From NCBI RefSeq assembly GCF_021650935.1, contig NZ_CP091244.1:682001-746000 (forward strand): a DNA stretch of 64,000 bases, given 5' to 3'. The first letter of the stretch is position 1. Each line of letters starts with the position of its first letter. Shown piece by piece: positions 34,695 through 44,421 of this stretch. The stretch comes from Thiothrix winogradskyi (GTDB lineage Bacteria; Pseudomonadota; Gammaproteobacteria; Thiotrichales; Thiotrichaceae). The position numbers and the translations under genes are program-made. Under the pieces are notes generated by a model. That model searched no databases, was not told the origin of the DNA, and worked only from the letters and a program-made list of their open reading frames with translations.

Positions 34695-35098
34695 TGTACT
34701 TACTCGATACCAATACCTGTATCCAGTTCCTAAATGGCACCTCGCAAACGGTCAAACGCCACTTTCAGCGGTGTTCACCCAATGAAATTGCCCTGTGCAG
34801 TATCGTGAAAGCGGAATTATTGTTTGGTGCACGGAATAGCCAACGGGTCGAAGCCAATCTACAAAAACTGACCTTATTTTTCGCGCCGCTGGCAAGTCTG
34901 CCGTTTGATGATCGCTGTGCCGCAGAGTATGCGCAGATCCGTGCTGACCTGACACGCCAAGGCAAACTAATCGGCCCAAATGACCTACTGATTGCAGCGA
35001 TTGCCCGCGCCCACGATGCTGTCTTAGTGACCAATAATACCCATGAATTTGAGCGCGTTACCAATTTGCGGTTGACCGATTGGCAAGCTGCTGTCTAG
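34694..35098 (+). CDS. vapC: VapC-type PIN-domain toxin
   Basis: This 134-aa PIN-domain protein has the acidic residues of the family: Asp5 in LLDTN, Glu41 in VKAELLFGA and Asp97 in GPNDLLIAAIA, with VTNNTHEFERV at the fourth position. VapC toxins are ribonucleases that often cut tRNA or rRNA. It is translationally coupled to the antitoxin. Its stop codon TAG shares bases with the stop codon of priA on the other strand (CTAG at 35095-35098). Confidence 0.92.
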   Translation: MYLLDTNTCIQFLNGTSQTVKRHFQRCSPNEIALCSIVKAELLFGARNSQRVEANLQKLTLFFAPLASLPFDDRCAAEYAQIRADLTRQGKLIGPNDLLIAAIARAHDAVLVTNNTHEFERVTNLRLTDWQAAV

Positions 35099-37134
35099 CT
35101 AAACTCAATCGGATCAATATCAATCGACCAACGCACCCCCGAACGCCCCGGCAAGCTGGCGGCTTGTTGCAGCAATTGGTGCAAAGCGTTGTGCAGCGCG
35201 GCGCGTTGCTGACTCCCCAACAGCAATTGCGCCCGGTAACGGTTGGCACGTTTTTCCAACGGTGCAGGAATCGGCCCCAAACGTTGAATCGCCGCACCAT
35301 CCACCGCCAGCAAACGGTGGCTAACGTGCTCCAGAAATTCCAAGGCTTTTTCCATGCTCGCGGTGCTGCTGGCACGAATCAAGGCTTGATAGCCGAAGGG
35401 CGGGAAATTCCAGCGTTTGCGATCTTCCAATAATTGCCGTGCAAACGGGGTATAACCATGCCCAACCAATTGGTGCAATAAGGGGTGATCCGGTTGGCTG
35501 GTTTGCAAAATTACTCGCCCCGGCTTGTCGGCACGCCCGGCACGCCCCGCCACTTGCACCAGCAATTGCCCTAAACGTTCCAGTGCGCGGTAATCGGTAC
35601 TGAGCAGTGATTGGTCAATGTCAATAATCACCACCAAGGTGAGATTGGGGAAGTCGTGACCTTTTGCCAGCATTTGCGTGCCGACCAGAATCAGCGGGTC
35701 ATTGCTGCGCACCGTGCTGAGTTTGTCTTCGAGCTGACCTTTGCGGCTGGTGCTGTCGCGGTCAATGCGCACCACGAGGGCATCGGGAAACGTGGTTTGC
35801 AGGGTGAGTTCCAGCCGTTCCGTGCCTTGACCTTGGGTGGTGAGTTTGGGGTTTTTGCACACCGGGCATTGCAGCGGGGTGGCTTGTTCTGCGCCGCAAT
35901 GGTGGCAAACCAAGCGGTTACGCCGCGCGTGCCAAGTCATATTCACGCTGCAATGGTGGCAACTGGCGTGCCAGCCACACGAAGGGCAAAACAGCGTGGG
36001 CGCAAACCCCCTGCGGTTGAGGAACACCATCGCCTGTTCGCCACGCGCTAAGGTGTCTCGTAATGCTTGCAAGCTGTGCGGGGTTAACCCGGCTTGTAAT
36101 TCAAATGGGCGCGTATCCTGAATTTGCAAATCGGGTTTGCGCGTCGTGCCGGGGCGACGTTCCAGCCGGGCGTAATGAAAGCGGGCGGTTTGGGCATTGT
36201 AGAGTGCTTCCAACGACGGGGTGGCAGTTCCCATAACGATGGGAATATCCAGCATGTGAGCGCGTTTAATCGCCAAATCGCGGGCGTGGTAGCGAAAACC
36301 TTCCTGTTGCTTGAGGGAAGCATCATGCTCTTCGTCAATCACAATCAGCGCGAGCTGCGGCGCTGGGGTAAAAATCGCCGAGCGTGTGCCGATAATGATT
36401 TGCGCCGTACCGTTACGCGCTTGCAACCAAGCTTTGAAGCGTTCGCCATCACTCAAACCGGAATGCAGACATGCCATCGGGGTATCGCCAAAAAAGCGGG
36501 CAAAACGCAGCAGCAATTGTGGGGTCAAGCCGATTTCGGGAACGATGACCAGCACTTGTTTACCCGCCGCAAACAGTGGCGCAATCAAGCGCAGGTAGAT
36601 TTCGGTTTTGCCGCTGCCGGTAATGCCGTGCAATAGAATTGGGCGACGCGGGGTTTGTGCATTCCATTGCTGGATGTCTTGCAGGCATTGTTGTTGTTCG
36701 TCCGTTAGTTGCAAGCGGGTGGTGTCGGGTGACGTTGTAGTGGTCGGTGCTGATGACAGCAGCAATTTTTGCAAACGGGTGGAGAGTGGTTTCGGTTTGC
36801 GCAACGCAACGGGCAAGGCAGAAAAAATCACTTCGCCCACCGGGTGGTGGTAATAACGCGCCGCCCATTGCAATAATTCCAGCAAGTGCGTATCGGGCAA
36901 GGGTGTTTCATCCAGCACGGCATCCACTGGCTTGATGGTAAACGGTGCATCGGGGTTGTCAGTCTCCGGCGCACGTTCGGCGCTGATCACCAAACCGACA
37001 GACTGTTGCTTGCCAAATGGCACGAGAACGCGCGTCCCGACTGGCAGCGCAGCATCGGCATTATGGGAGTAACTAAGCAAGGTGCGCAGCGGGCGTAACA
37101 CTGCAATCTGGAGGGTATAGGCGGTTTGATTCAT
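35095..37134 (-). CDS. priA: Primosomal protein N' (replication restart helicase PriA)
   Basis: PriA recognises stalled forks and D-loops and reloads the replisome. The protein (679 aa from ATG 37134) has an N-terminal 3'BD domain (LQIAVLRPLRTLLSY), Walker A GITGSGKTEIYLR, the Walker B DEEH in VIDEEHDASLKQQ, the zinc-binding cysteine module (CPSCGWHASCHHCSV and CHHCGAEQ...CPVCK) and helicase motif VQVAGRAGRADKPG. The longest frame adds 28 upstream codons without a better RBS. Its 5' flank holds a DnaA-box cluster. Confidence 0.96.
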   Translation of the reverse strand: MNQTAYTLQIAVLRPLRTLLSYSHNADAALPVGTRVLVPFGKQQSVGLVISAERAPETDNPDAPFTIKPVDAVLDETPLPDTHLLELLQWAARYYHHPVGEVIFSALPVALRKPKPLSTRLQKLLLSSAPTTTTSPDTTRLQLTDEQQQCLQDIQQWNAQTPRRPILLHGITGSGKTEIYLRLIAPLFAAGKQVLVIVPEIGLTPQLLLRFARFFGDTPMACLHSGLSDGERFKAWLQARNGTAQIIIGTRSAIFTPAPQLALIVIDEEHDASLKQQEGFRYHARDLAIKRAHMLDIPIVMGTATPSLEALYNAQTARFHYARLERRPGTTRKPDLQIQDTRPFELQAGLTPHSLQALRDTLARGEQAMVFLNRRGFAPTLFCPSCGWHASCHHCSVNMTWHARRNRLVCHHCGAEQATPLQCPVCKNPKLTTQGQGTERLELTLQTTFPDALVVRIDRDSTSRKGQLEDKLSTVRSNDPLILVGTQMLAKGHDFPNLTLVVIIDIDQSLLSTDYRALERLGQLLVQVAGRAGRADKPGRVILQTSQPDHPLLHQLVGHGYTPFARQLLEDRKRWNFPPFGYQALIRASSTASMEKALEFLEHVSHRLLAVDGAAIQRLGPIPAPLEKRANRYRAQLLLGSQQRAALHNALHQLLQQAASLPGRSGVRWSIDIDPIEFS

Positions 37135-37571
37135 GACAGGCAGTTTAGCCGAATTACGCGGAATGTGCGTCGGCGTGTACCGCCTAATTTTGGGGGGAGC
37201 TTGCGGAAACCTTAACAACTACTTGCTACATAAGCGGAAATTCGGGTTATGCACAGAACCTGTGGATAACTCTGTGGATGAACGGCAAAAAGTGGCGGCT
37301 ACGCCTTGTCAAATAAGCACTTATACACTTTGAATAAAAATTAAACAATACATATTTAGTCTATAATTATCAATAACTTAAATTATTTTTTCACGCAGTT
37401 ATTGACAAACTAAGCGTAAATATGAAACTAAGGTTACAGTGTGGACAACTCTTAAAACCGTGCCGCGAAACTAAACGCCAGCGAAGCGTATGAATCATGG
37501 TTCAGAAATCCAGAAAATGCTAAAGTAGCGCCTCTTTGTTTTCGCTCTTACTGTCGCTCAAGGATTGATCC
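37135..37571. other. 437-bp gene-free region with DnaA-box cluster and AT-rich tract
   Basis: Between the divergent priA and ybiT genes lie TTATGCACA (37247-37255), a perfect DnaA box TGTGGATAA (37261-37269) and TGTGGATGA (37273-37281). An AT-rich stretch of about 90 bases follows (37318-37405), then TGTGGACAA (37440-37448). All non-perfect boxes differ from the consensus by one base. This is the composition expected of an origin-like or DnaA-binding locus. It also contains the promoters of priA and ybiT. No coding frame is convincing. Confidence 0.65.
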
Positions 37572-39194
37572 ATGCTAGTTGCTGCCAATGTCACCATCCA
37601 GTTCGGTGCTAAACCGCTATTCGATAATGTTTCCGTCAAATTCGGCGACGGCAACCGCTACGGCTTGATCGGCGCGAATGGCTCCGGTAAATCCACTTTT
37701 ATGAAAATCCTCTGCGGGCAATTAGAGCCGACAGCGGGTAACGTTTCCAAAGACCCGCACGAACGCATTGCCTATTTGCGCCAAGACCAGTTCGGTTTTG
37801 AAGACGTGCGCGTGCTGGATGTAGTGCTGATGGGGCATGAAGAAATGTGGAAAGTCATGTCCGCCAAGGATGCGATTTACGCCAATATGGAAGCCACCGA
37901 AGACGATTACATGAAAGCGGCAGAACTCGAAGGGCAGTTCGCGGAAATGGATGGCTACACCGCTGAATCGCGTGCCGGTGAATTGCTGATGGCGGTCGGC
38001 ATTCCCATCGAACAGCACAACGGTCCGATGAGCCAAGTCGCCCCCGGCTGGAAATTGCGGGTATTGCTGTGTCAAGCCCTGTTCGCCAACCCCGATATTT
38101 TGTTGCTGGACGAACCGACCAACAACCTCGACATCAACACCATCCGCTGGTTGGAAGAAACGCTCAATAACCGCAACTCCACCATGATCATCATCTCGCA
38201 TGACCGCCACTTTTTGAACCAAGTGTGTACCCATACGGCGGATTTGGACTTCGGTAAAATCCAGATTTACGCAGGCAACTACGACGACTTTATGGAAGCC
38301 TCCACCCAAGCGCGTGAACGCCAAGCCAACGCGAATGCTAAAGCGAAAGACCGCATTCTGGAATTGCAAGATTTTGTGCGCCGCTTCTCCGCCAACAAAT
38401 CCAAGGCAAAACAAGCGACTAGTCGCCGCAAACTGATCGAAAAGCTCAAGCCGGAAGACATCAAACCTTCCAGCCGCCAATACCCGTGGATTCGCTTTGA
38501 GTACGACGAAAAAGAGCGCCTGCACCGTTTCGCCGTCGAGGTGAACAACCTCACTTTCGCTTACGACGGCATGGAAAAACCACTGATCAACAACTTCACT
38601 TTTGCGATTGAAGCGGGTGAAAAAGTCGGCATTATCGGCGAAAACGGCGTGGGTAAAACCACCCTGCTCAAACTGCTCGAAGGCAAATTGCAGCCACAAA
38701 AAGGCAGCATCAAATGGGCGGAAAAAGCCCGCATTTCCAGCTACGAGCAAGACCACGAAGACGACTTTAAAAGTGACATCAGCCTCACCGATTGGATGGC
38801 AGATTTCGTGCGCAAAAGCGGCTACGAAGGTGAAGACGCGGAAACCCAAAACCGTGGCACACTCGGACGCTTGCTGTTTGGCGGCGACACCGTGAAAAAG
38901 CCAGTACGCGTGCTTTCCGGTGGTGAAAAAGGTCGGATGATTTTCGGACGCATGATGCTCTCCCGTACCAACGTCATGCTGATGGACGAACCCACCAACC
39001 ACTTAGACATGGAATCCATCGAATCCCTCAACGGTGCGCTGGATAAATACGACGGCACGCTGATGTTTGTGTCGCATGACCGGGTATTCGTCGGCTCCTT
39101 GGCAACCCGTATTTTCGACGTGAAAGGCGACGGCACGATTGTCGATTACCGTGGCACTTACGAAGAGTATTTGAGCAGCCAAGGGTTGGATTAA
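37572..39194 (+). CDS. ybiT: ABC-F family translation factor YbiT
   Basis: This 540-aa cytosolic protein has two ABC ATPase domains and no membrane segment. Walker A motifs are GANGSGKST and GENGVGKTT, and Walker B/LDE(P)T motifs are LLLDEPTNNLD and MLMDEPTNHLD. A charged linker (about 235-310) joins them, as in ABC-F proteins acting at the ribosomal E site. The N-terminal MLVAANVTIQFGAKPLF and the long N-domain insertion match YbiT rather than EttA or Uup. It should rescue ribosomes on difficult sequences. A long open frame on the opposite strand is a shadow. Confidence 0.92.
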   Translation: MLVAANVTIQFGAKPLFDNVSVKFGDGNRYGLIGANGSGKSTFMKILCGQLEPTAGNVSKDPHERIAYLRQDQFGFEDVRVLDVVLMGHEEMWKVMSAKDAIYANMEATEDDYMKAAELEGQFAEMDGYTAESRAGELLMAVGIPIEQHNGPMSQVAPGWKLRVLLCQALFANPDILLLDEPTNNLDINTIRWLEETLNNRNSTMIIISHDRHFLNQVCTHTADLDFGKIQIYAGNYDDFMEASTQARERQANANAKAKDRILELQDFVRRFSANKSKAKQATSRRKLIEKLKPEDIKPSSRQYPWIRFEYDEKERLHRFAVEVNNLTFAYDGMEKPLINNFTFAIEAGEKVGIIGENGVGKTTLLKLLEGKLQPQKGSIKWAEKARISSYEQDHEDDFKSDISLTDWMADFVRKSGYEGEDAETQNRGTLGRLLFGGDTVKKPVRVLSGGEKGRMIFGRMMLSRTNVMLMDEPTNHLDMESIESLNGALDKYDGTLMFVSHDRVFVGSLATRIFDVKGDGTIVDYRGTYEEYLSSQGLD

Positions 39195-39213
39195 TCGTCT
39201 TTTTGATCTGCAC

Positions 39214-40860
39214 ATGGACATCAATACGAAACTGCAAACCCTGCTGGAATTATCCGCCGAAAACGAGGTGGTTGAATTCAAGGAAGCTAAAAATGGCTAC
39301 GACTTCACCAAGTTGGGGAAATATTTTTCTGCCCTGAGCAATGAAGCCAACCTGAAACGCCAAAAATCCGCATGGCTGGTTTTCGGTGTGAACGATAAGC
39401 GGGTAGTGGTCGGTTCGCAGTTTCGACTTGTGCGTAAGGATTTGGATCACCTCAAAGAAGAAATCGCCAACAAAACTACCAATCGCATTACCTTCATCGA
39501 CATCCACGAAGTCAGCGAAGCAGGCAAGCGTGTGGTGTTGTTCGAGATTCCCGCCGCGCCAAAGGGTATCCCCATTACCTTTGACGGGCATTATTACGGG
39601 CGTGATGGCGAAGCTCTGTCGCCGTTAAATCTGGAAGAAATCGAGCGCATCCGCCGCCAAGCGGTTCTGGATGATTGGAGTGCGACACTGGTGACGAAAG
39701 CCTCACTGGATGATCTTGACCCAGACGCAATCCTGCTTGCCCGTAAAAATTTCAAAAACAAATTCCCTGACAAAGCCGACGAAGTGGATGCTTGGAATGA
39801 TGCCACGTTCCTCAACAAAGCCAAGTTGACCATCAAAGGAAAAATGACTCGTACAGCGTTGCTGTTACTGGGCAAGGATGAGTCCGAACACTTTTTACTC
39901 CCCGCTGACCCGAAAATCCGCTGGCTACTTAAAGACAGCAATGGCAATGACCGTGACTACGCCCTGTTTGGGATTCCGTGGCTGTTAGCGGTGGATAAGG
40001 TGTTCAACAAAATCCGCAACATCAAATACCGCTACTTACAGAAAGGCACGCTGTTCCCGGAAGAAGTTGACCAGTACGCGCCGTATGCCATCCGCGAAGC
40101 TTTGAACAACTGCATTGCACATCAGGATTACACACTTGCCGGACGCATCAATGTGGTAGAACACGATGAAAGCCTAACCTTCACCAATTTGGGCAGTTTC
40201 GCCCCCGGTGATGTTGAGCGGGTGGTACGTGAAAACGCGCCGGAAGAGTATTACCGCAACCCGTTTCTTGCCACGGCGATGTTTAACCTGAAAATGGTCG
40301 ATACTGCTGGGGGCGGCATCCGCAAATTGTTCCTGCTTCAGAAGCAACGTTTCTTCCCCATGCCCGACTACGAGCTGACCAATACCCGTGTGGTGTTGAC
40401 CTTGACCGGCAAAGTACTGGATTTGGATTACGCCAACTTGCTGGCACAGCATGGTGATCTCAGCCTTGACGAAATCATCGCGCTCGACAAAGTGCAAAAG
40501 AAACGCCCACTCAGTACCACCGAAGAAAAGCTACTCAAAAACAAACGCTTGATCGAAGGGCGCAAACCCAACTTTTTCATCGCCAAATCCATTGCGCAAA
40601 CCACCGGGCAAAAAGCCTTCTACAGCAACAACACCGCATTCGATAAGCAGTATTACCTCGACCTGATCTGCAAAGCCATCAAAGAACACGGCTCCATGAC
40701 CCGCAAAGATATTGATGAGTTGCTGTGGAATAAATTACCTGATTGGATGAACGATGCACAGCGTAAGACAAAAATAGGTAACTTGCTATCACAACTCAGA
40801 AAATCTGGGAAAATTGTTAATCATGGTTCGTATAGCAAGCCATTATGGCTGCTCTCTTAA
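39214..40860 (+). CDS. AlbA_2 (Schlafen-type) nucleic-acid-binding protein with ATPase-like domain
   Basis: This 548-aa protein starts with an AlbA_2/Schlafen-like domain (AENEVVEFKEAKNGYDFTKL; AWLVFGVNDKR; IEIERIRRQ-like end near residue 145). A GHKL ATPase-like region follows (IREALNNCIAHQDYT; NLGSFAPGDVE; NPFLATAMFNLKMVDTAGGG), and a C-terminal winged-helix-like segment ends it. Such proteins are often annotated as RecG-like or RNA-binding regulators, but the function is not established; some are in defence contexts. It starts 19 bases after ybiT. A related protein lies at 53215-54882. Confidence 0.82.
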   Translation: MDINTKLQTLLELSAENEVVEFKEAKNGYDFTKLGKYFSALSNEANLKRQKSAWLVFGVNDKRVVVGSQFRLVRKDLDHLKEEIANKTTNRITFIDIHEVSEAGKRVVLFEIPAAPKGIPITFDGHYYGRDGEALSPLNLEEIERIRRQAVLDDWSATLVTKASLDDLDPDAILLARKNFKNKFPDKADEVDAWNDATFLNKAKLTIKGKMTRTALLLLGKDESEHFLLPADPKIRWLLKDSNGNDRDYALFGIPWLLAVDKVFNKIRNIKYRYLQKGTLFPEEVDQYAPYAIREALNNCIAHQDYTLAGRINVVEHDESLTFTNLGSFAPGDVERVVRENAPEEYYRNPFLATAMFNLKMVDTAGGGIRKLFLLQKQRFFPMPDYELTNTRVVLTLTGKVLDLDYANLLAQHGDLSLDEIIALDKVQKKRPLSTTEEKLLKNKRLIEGRKPNFFIAKSIAQTTGQKAFYSNNTAFDKQYYLDLICKAIKEHGSMTRKDIDELLWNKLPDWMNDAQRKTKIGNLLSQLRKSGKIVNHGSYSKPLWLLS

Positions 40861-40987
40861 CTTAGAAACCGAAAAGAGATTTAAAGAGAGATTGATTGCG
40901 TTTAGACACCATAAGACATTGATTTTAAAAAATTCTCTCTCTTAAATTGATCATTTATTACCCTTTATTTAAGAGAAAAACAAATGA

Positions 40988-42865
40988 TCACGGGCAGGTA
41001 AACGCCGCGAGTTTATCCTCACACGCGCTGATCTTCCCGCCCGGCAAGGCCACGGCATCTTGCAAAATCGCGCAAGCTGCCGCCCTCGCCCCCGTCACGC
41101 CATGCTCGGCTTCCAACAATGCCAGCTTGTCGATGACTTTGCTGGTATTGCAATCGCGCTTGCGATCCGCGCTGACTGCCACTTGATAGCTGCTCGCCGC
41201 CTGTGCGTACAGCCCTTCCACCAGATAGCGATCCGCCACCGCCAGATAAAACTGCTTGTCGAGGATCACTTTATTGGCAGGGTTCAAGCCACGGGCAGTG
41301 CTGCAAGCCTCATCGCTGATCGTCTTTTCTACCGAGTCCAAGGGCGCAAGCCAAGCACGGGCGATACACAGATTGTTTTGAATCCAGTCAATTTTATCGT
41401 TCAATTTGACCGCTATTTCCAGTGCCAATTGTGCCTCATCCGCACTGCGCAACGGCGGTTCGGTGGATACCAGCAGCACGCCCAAGTTTGCCCAAGCAAA
41501 CACGTTGCCGCAATTCTGCTCGATAGCTTGCGCGTATTTTTCCATCGCTTGAATCGGGCGATTATTGTTAAACAGCAAGGTCGCATCGCTTTCGGTACGG
41601 TTGGATGCCAGTATCTCCTGCGGTTTGGCAGCAGCACGATTGGCGCACTGTGCTTGCAAGGCTCTGACCGACGGTAATTCCACCAAAGGCGCGGTAGGCG
41701 GTTCGGGGAAGGGAGCAGCAGCACTAGCAGGCGCACTGGCAGGCGCGGCTGTACCGTAAGCCATGGGTTCCACCATAATCATACTGCGCATCGACAAGGT
41801 ATCCGGCTCAAAAGCACGCGCATCCGGCAATTCCGGGTACAACGACGGCGCAGTAGCCGCCGCGATTATCGGTTCGGGCAATTTCAATGCAATTTGCGCC
41901 ACTTCCGGTACCTCCGATGCCTTGCAGACTTTGGTAATGGGGTAATCAGGGCAGAGCAATCGGGTTTTATCCAAGGCACTGCCAATGGTTTGCCCCAGAA
42001 TATGCCGCAAAGTGTCATTACCGCTTGCCAGTTGGCGGGCATGAGCGGAATGCAGGTCACGTAACAAGGTTTCAAGGGTTTCGGGGGTCACTTGGCTGCT
42101 TTGCAGGCGCGAACAGTAATCGAACCATTCGCCCAGTCGGCTATCGGGGTGTTCCATCGAAGCGGCTTCCCCGGTGCAATAATAATACAGGTTGTGACTT
42201 TCCGAGGCGACACTCAGCAACTGGGTGCGGGCTTCGCGCAGCATGTCGCGGATTAAATGCATATTGATGGCTTTGGGGTCGTAGTCGCCCAGCGTGCGCT
42301 CAAAGTGAAAAATACGCCCATCGAGTTCAACTTGCAGGAACAGCTTGCCCTGATCTTGATAGACCGAACCGGTGATATTGCGCCGCCCGAAAATGCTGCC
42401 GATGAATTCCACCACGTCGTTGATGGAAATGCCGGTTTCGGGCAGTTTAATGCTTGAGCCGAGCAAATAATCTTCGTTATTGCCCGTCACTGCATCAATA
42501 TTGATCTTGCCATTCACATTTCTACTGGTGCGTTTGACGGTGGCGTAAATGTCGTTTTCCGCCAGCAATAATTCTTGTTTGAGCGTATTGGCGATAATAC
42601 GCCCGGCATCGGCATGGCTGGCACTCATGCTTTGCGGCACGGTGAAGGCTTTCACCAAGACCAAATCGGCGCTATCCACCGCTTTGGAGACAACAAACAG
42701 TACTATTAAAAACAGCCCCAAGGTGGCAAACAGCCGCAAAAATCCCATCAAGCGCTCAGTCAGCAGCCGCATAAAATCGAGGGAATAGAGCACCCAAGCC
42801 TTTAAACGGTTGCCTAGGCTCAAAGGTGGCGCAGAATCATCCTGTGGTGGAGGTCTATCAGTCAT
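40988..42865 (-). CDS. Single-span membrane protein with TPR-like C-terminus, unknown function
   Basis: This 625-aa protein has a Pro-rich cytoplasmic N-terminus, one transmembrane helix (about 42-62) and a long periplasmic part. The first periplasmic half contains LGSSIKLPETGISINDVVEF and a cysteine-containing ESHNLYYYCTGEA segment. A Pro/Ala-rich linker (about 345-395) precedes TPR-like helices (LFNNNRPIQAMEKYAQAIEQ; FAWANLGVLL). I do not recognise a family with confidence. It converges with the AlbA_2 gene and is divergent from the small DUF6489-like gene. It probably serves as an envelope scaffold. Confidence 0.8.
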   Translation of the reverse strand: MTDRPPPQDDSAPPLSLGNRLKAWVLYSLDFMRLLTERLMGFLRLFATLGLFLIVLFVVSKAVDSADLVLVKAFTVPQSMSASHADAGRIIANTLKQELLLAENDIYATVKRTSRNVNGKINIDAVTGNNEDYLLGSSIKLPETGISINDVVEFIGSIFGRRNITGSVYQDQGKLFLQVELDGRIFHFERTLGDYDPKAINMHLIRDMLREARTQLLSVASESHNLYYYCTGEAASMEHPDSRLGEWFDYCSRLQSSQVTPETLETLLRDLHSAHARQLASGNDTLRHILGQTIGSALDKTRLLCPDYPITKVCKASEVPEVAQIALKLPEPIIAAATAPSLYPELPDARAFEPDTLSMRSMIMVEPMAYGTAAPASAPASAAAPFPEPPTAPLVELPSVRALQAQCANRAAAKPQEILASNRTESDATLLFNNNRPIQAMEKYAQAIEQNCGNVFAWANLGVLLVSTEPPLRSADEAQLALEIAVKLNDKIDWIQNNLCIARAWLAPLDSVEKTISDEACSTARGLNPANKVILDKQFYLAVADRYLVEGLYAQAASSYQVAVSADRKRDCNTSKVIDKLALLEAEHGVTGARAAACAILQDAVALPGGKISACEDKLAAFTCP

Positions 42866-42968
42866 GGATGCCCGTTTCCTTTACCAGTGTTTTACAGAGT
42901 ATAGGCAATATAAACGCGACCAATGGTTTTATGGCAGAATGAGTGCATTGCAACAAAGGGAGTAACTT

Positions 42969-43202
42969 ATGAATATCACCGTTAACGTCGACATGACCCC
43001 CGAAGAACTGCGCCGCCTCATGGGCTTGCCCGATGTACAGGAATTCAACCGCGAAGTCATGGCACAAATGCTGCAAAAAATGCAGGCAGGCGTGGAAGGT
43101 TTCGACCCACTAACGTTCTTCAAGCCGGGTGTCGCAGGCAATGCGGATATATTTAAGCAATGGGTGGATCTATTCGGGAAATTTGGTGGCACGAAAAGCT
43201 AA
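42969..43202 (+). CDS. DUF6489-like small protein
   Basis: This 77-aa protein starts with NITVNVDMTPEELRRLMGLP and continues with an amphipathic helix rich in Met and Gln, then a hydrophobic C-terminus ending in a basic tail. The layout resembles the DUF6489 family of short proteobacterial proteins, which may associate with granules or the cell envelope; no function is established. AAAGGGAG precedes the ATG. Its TAA overlaps the bioF stop on the other strand. Confidence 0.75.
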   Translation: MNITVNVDMTPEELRRLMGLPDVQEFNREVMAQMLQKMQAGVEGFDPLTFFKPGVAGNADIFKQWVDLFGKFGGTKS

Positions 43203-44371
43203 AACTTCCCCAGCGCAGCCAGCAAACGTTCCACATCTTCGGTCGTGTGCGCCGCCGACAATGTAACCCGCAACCGTGCGGTTTCTAACGGCACGGTGGG
43301 CGGGCGGATGGCTGTCACCAGAATCCCCCGTTCCTCCAGCTTGCGACTCATTGCTAACGCCTGCTCGCTGCTGCCCACCACAATCGGCTGAATCGCGGTA
43401 TCAGACGGCATTAACGGCAAACCCAGTTGTGCCGCACCGCTGCGAAACTGCTGAATCAGGGTGCGCAAATGGTCGCGTCGCCAGCTTTCGGTTTGCACCA
43501 GTTGCAAGCTGACTAAAGTGGCAGCGGCAACCGCAGGCGGTTGTGCGGTGGTGTAAATCCAAGTGCGGGCGGTTTGCATCAGGTATTCGATCAAGTCGTG
43601 ACTACCCGCGACAAATGCGCCTGCTGTCCCCAGTGCTTTGCCTAAGGTTCCCATGAGAATGGGTACGTCGTCTTGACTCAACCCGGCGGCTTCCACCAAA
43701 CCCGCGCCAGTATTGCCCAATACGCCAAACCCGTGGGCATCATCCACCATCAGCCAAGCGTCATGATGCCGTGCCATCGAGGCAAGTTTGGCAAGTGGGG
43801 CAACATCGCCATCCATGCTGAAGACGCCATCGGTGAGAATCAGTTGGGTGGGTGACTCAGCGTCTTGCGCCATCAGGCGTTTGCCGAGGCTGGTGGTGTC
43901 ATTGTGCGGGTAACGGATCAGCTTTGCACCGGATAACAACGCCGCATCGACCAGCGAGGCATGGTTCAAACGGTCGGCATACACCAGGTCATTACGCCCG
44001 GTCAGGAGCGCGTTGACTACGCCCAGATTGGTCATATAGCCAGTGGAAAATAGCAAAGCACGTTCCCGCCCCGTGAACGCCGCTAACGCCTCTTCAAGCT
44101 GTTGATGCGGGCGGGAATGCCCATTCACCAAGTGCGCCGCACCACTGCCGACACCGTAAGTATTCGCGGCTTGCTGGAATGCATGGATAACATCAGGGTG
44201 ATTGGCCAGCCCAAGGTAATCATTGCTGCAAAACGTCAATAAGGGTTTGCCGTCAATATGGCGCTGGGGTTGTTGCGGGGAATCGGCGACGCGGGTACTG
44301 CGGTAAAGATGCCGGGAACGGCGTAGATCGAGTTCTGAGCGGATTTTGGTAAATTTGGGATCGTCAGGCAT
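43199..44371 (-). CDS. bioF: 8-amino-7-oxononanoate synthase
   Basis: BioF condenses pimeloyl-ACP (or CoA) with L-alanine, using PLP, in biotin synthesis. The 390-aa protein shows CSNDYLGLANHP near the N-terminus, the GYMTNLGV and DDAHGFGVLGNTG segments, the PLP lysine in GTLGKALG, and RTWIYTTAQPPAVAAA. No other bio gene is adjacent, so the pathway is scattered. 5' flanking DNA contains a REP-like hairpin. Confidence 0.93.
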   Translation of the reverse strand: MPDDPKFTKIRSELDLRRSRHLYRSTRVADSPQQPQRHIDGKPLLTFCSNDYLGLANHPDVIHAFQQAANTYGVGSGAAHLVNGHSRPHQQLEEALAAFTGRERALLFSTGYMTNLGVVNALLTGRNDLVYADRLNHASLVDAALLSGAKLIRYPHNDTTSLGKRLMAQDAESPTQLILTDGVFSMDGDVAPLAKLASMARHHDAWLMVDDAHGFGVLGNTGAGLVEAAGLSQDDVPILMGTLGKALGTAGAFVAGSHDLIEYLMQTARTWIYTTAQPPAVAAATLVSLQLVQTESWRRDHLRTLIQQFRSGAAQLGLPLMPSDTAIQPIVVGSSEQALAMSRKLEERGILVTAIRPPTVPLETARLRVTLSAAHTTEDVERLLAALGKF

Positions 44372-44390
44372 TGGGATAACTTACTAACGC

Positions 44391-44414
44391 AGGGGCGAAA
44401 AATCTTTCGCCCCT
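44391..44414. repeat. REP-like hairpin between bioF and tusA
   Basis: AGGGGCGAAA (44391-44400) and TTTCGCCCCT (44405-44414) form a perfect 10-bp stem with an AATC loop, followed by ACTG. It shares the outer GGGGCG/CGCCCCTA sequence with the palindrome at 17030-17051 although the core differs. It may end the tusA transcript. Confidence 0.7.
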
Positions 44415-44421
44415 ACTGCCA

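Noticed and set aside
37722..39002. 426-codon open frame on the minus strand inside ybiT
   Set aside because: It is a shadow frame. The plus strand encodes a full YbiT with all ABC motifs, while the minus-strand translation is Phe/Val/His-rich with no recognisable domain or RBS.
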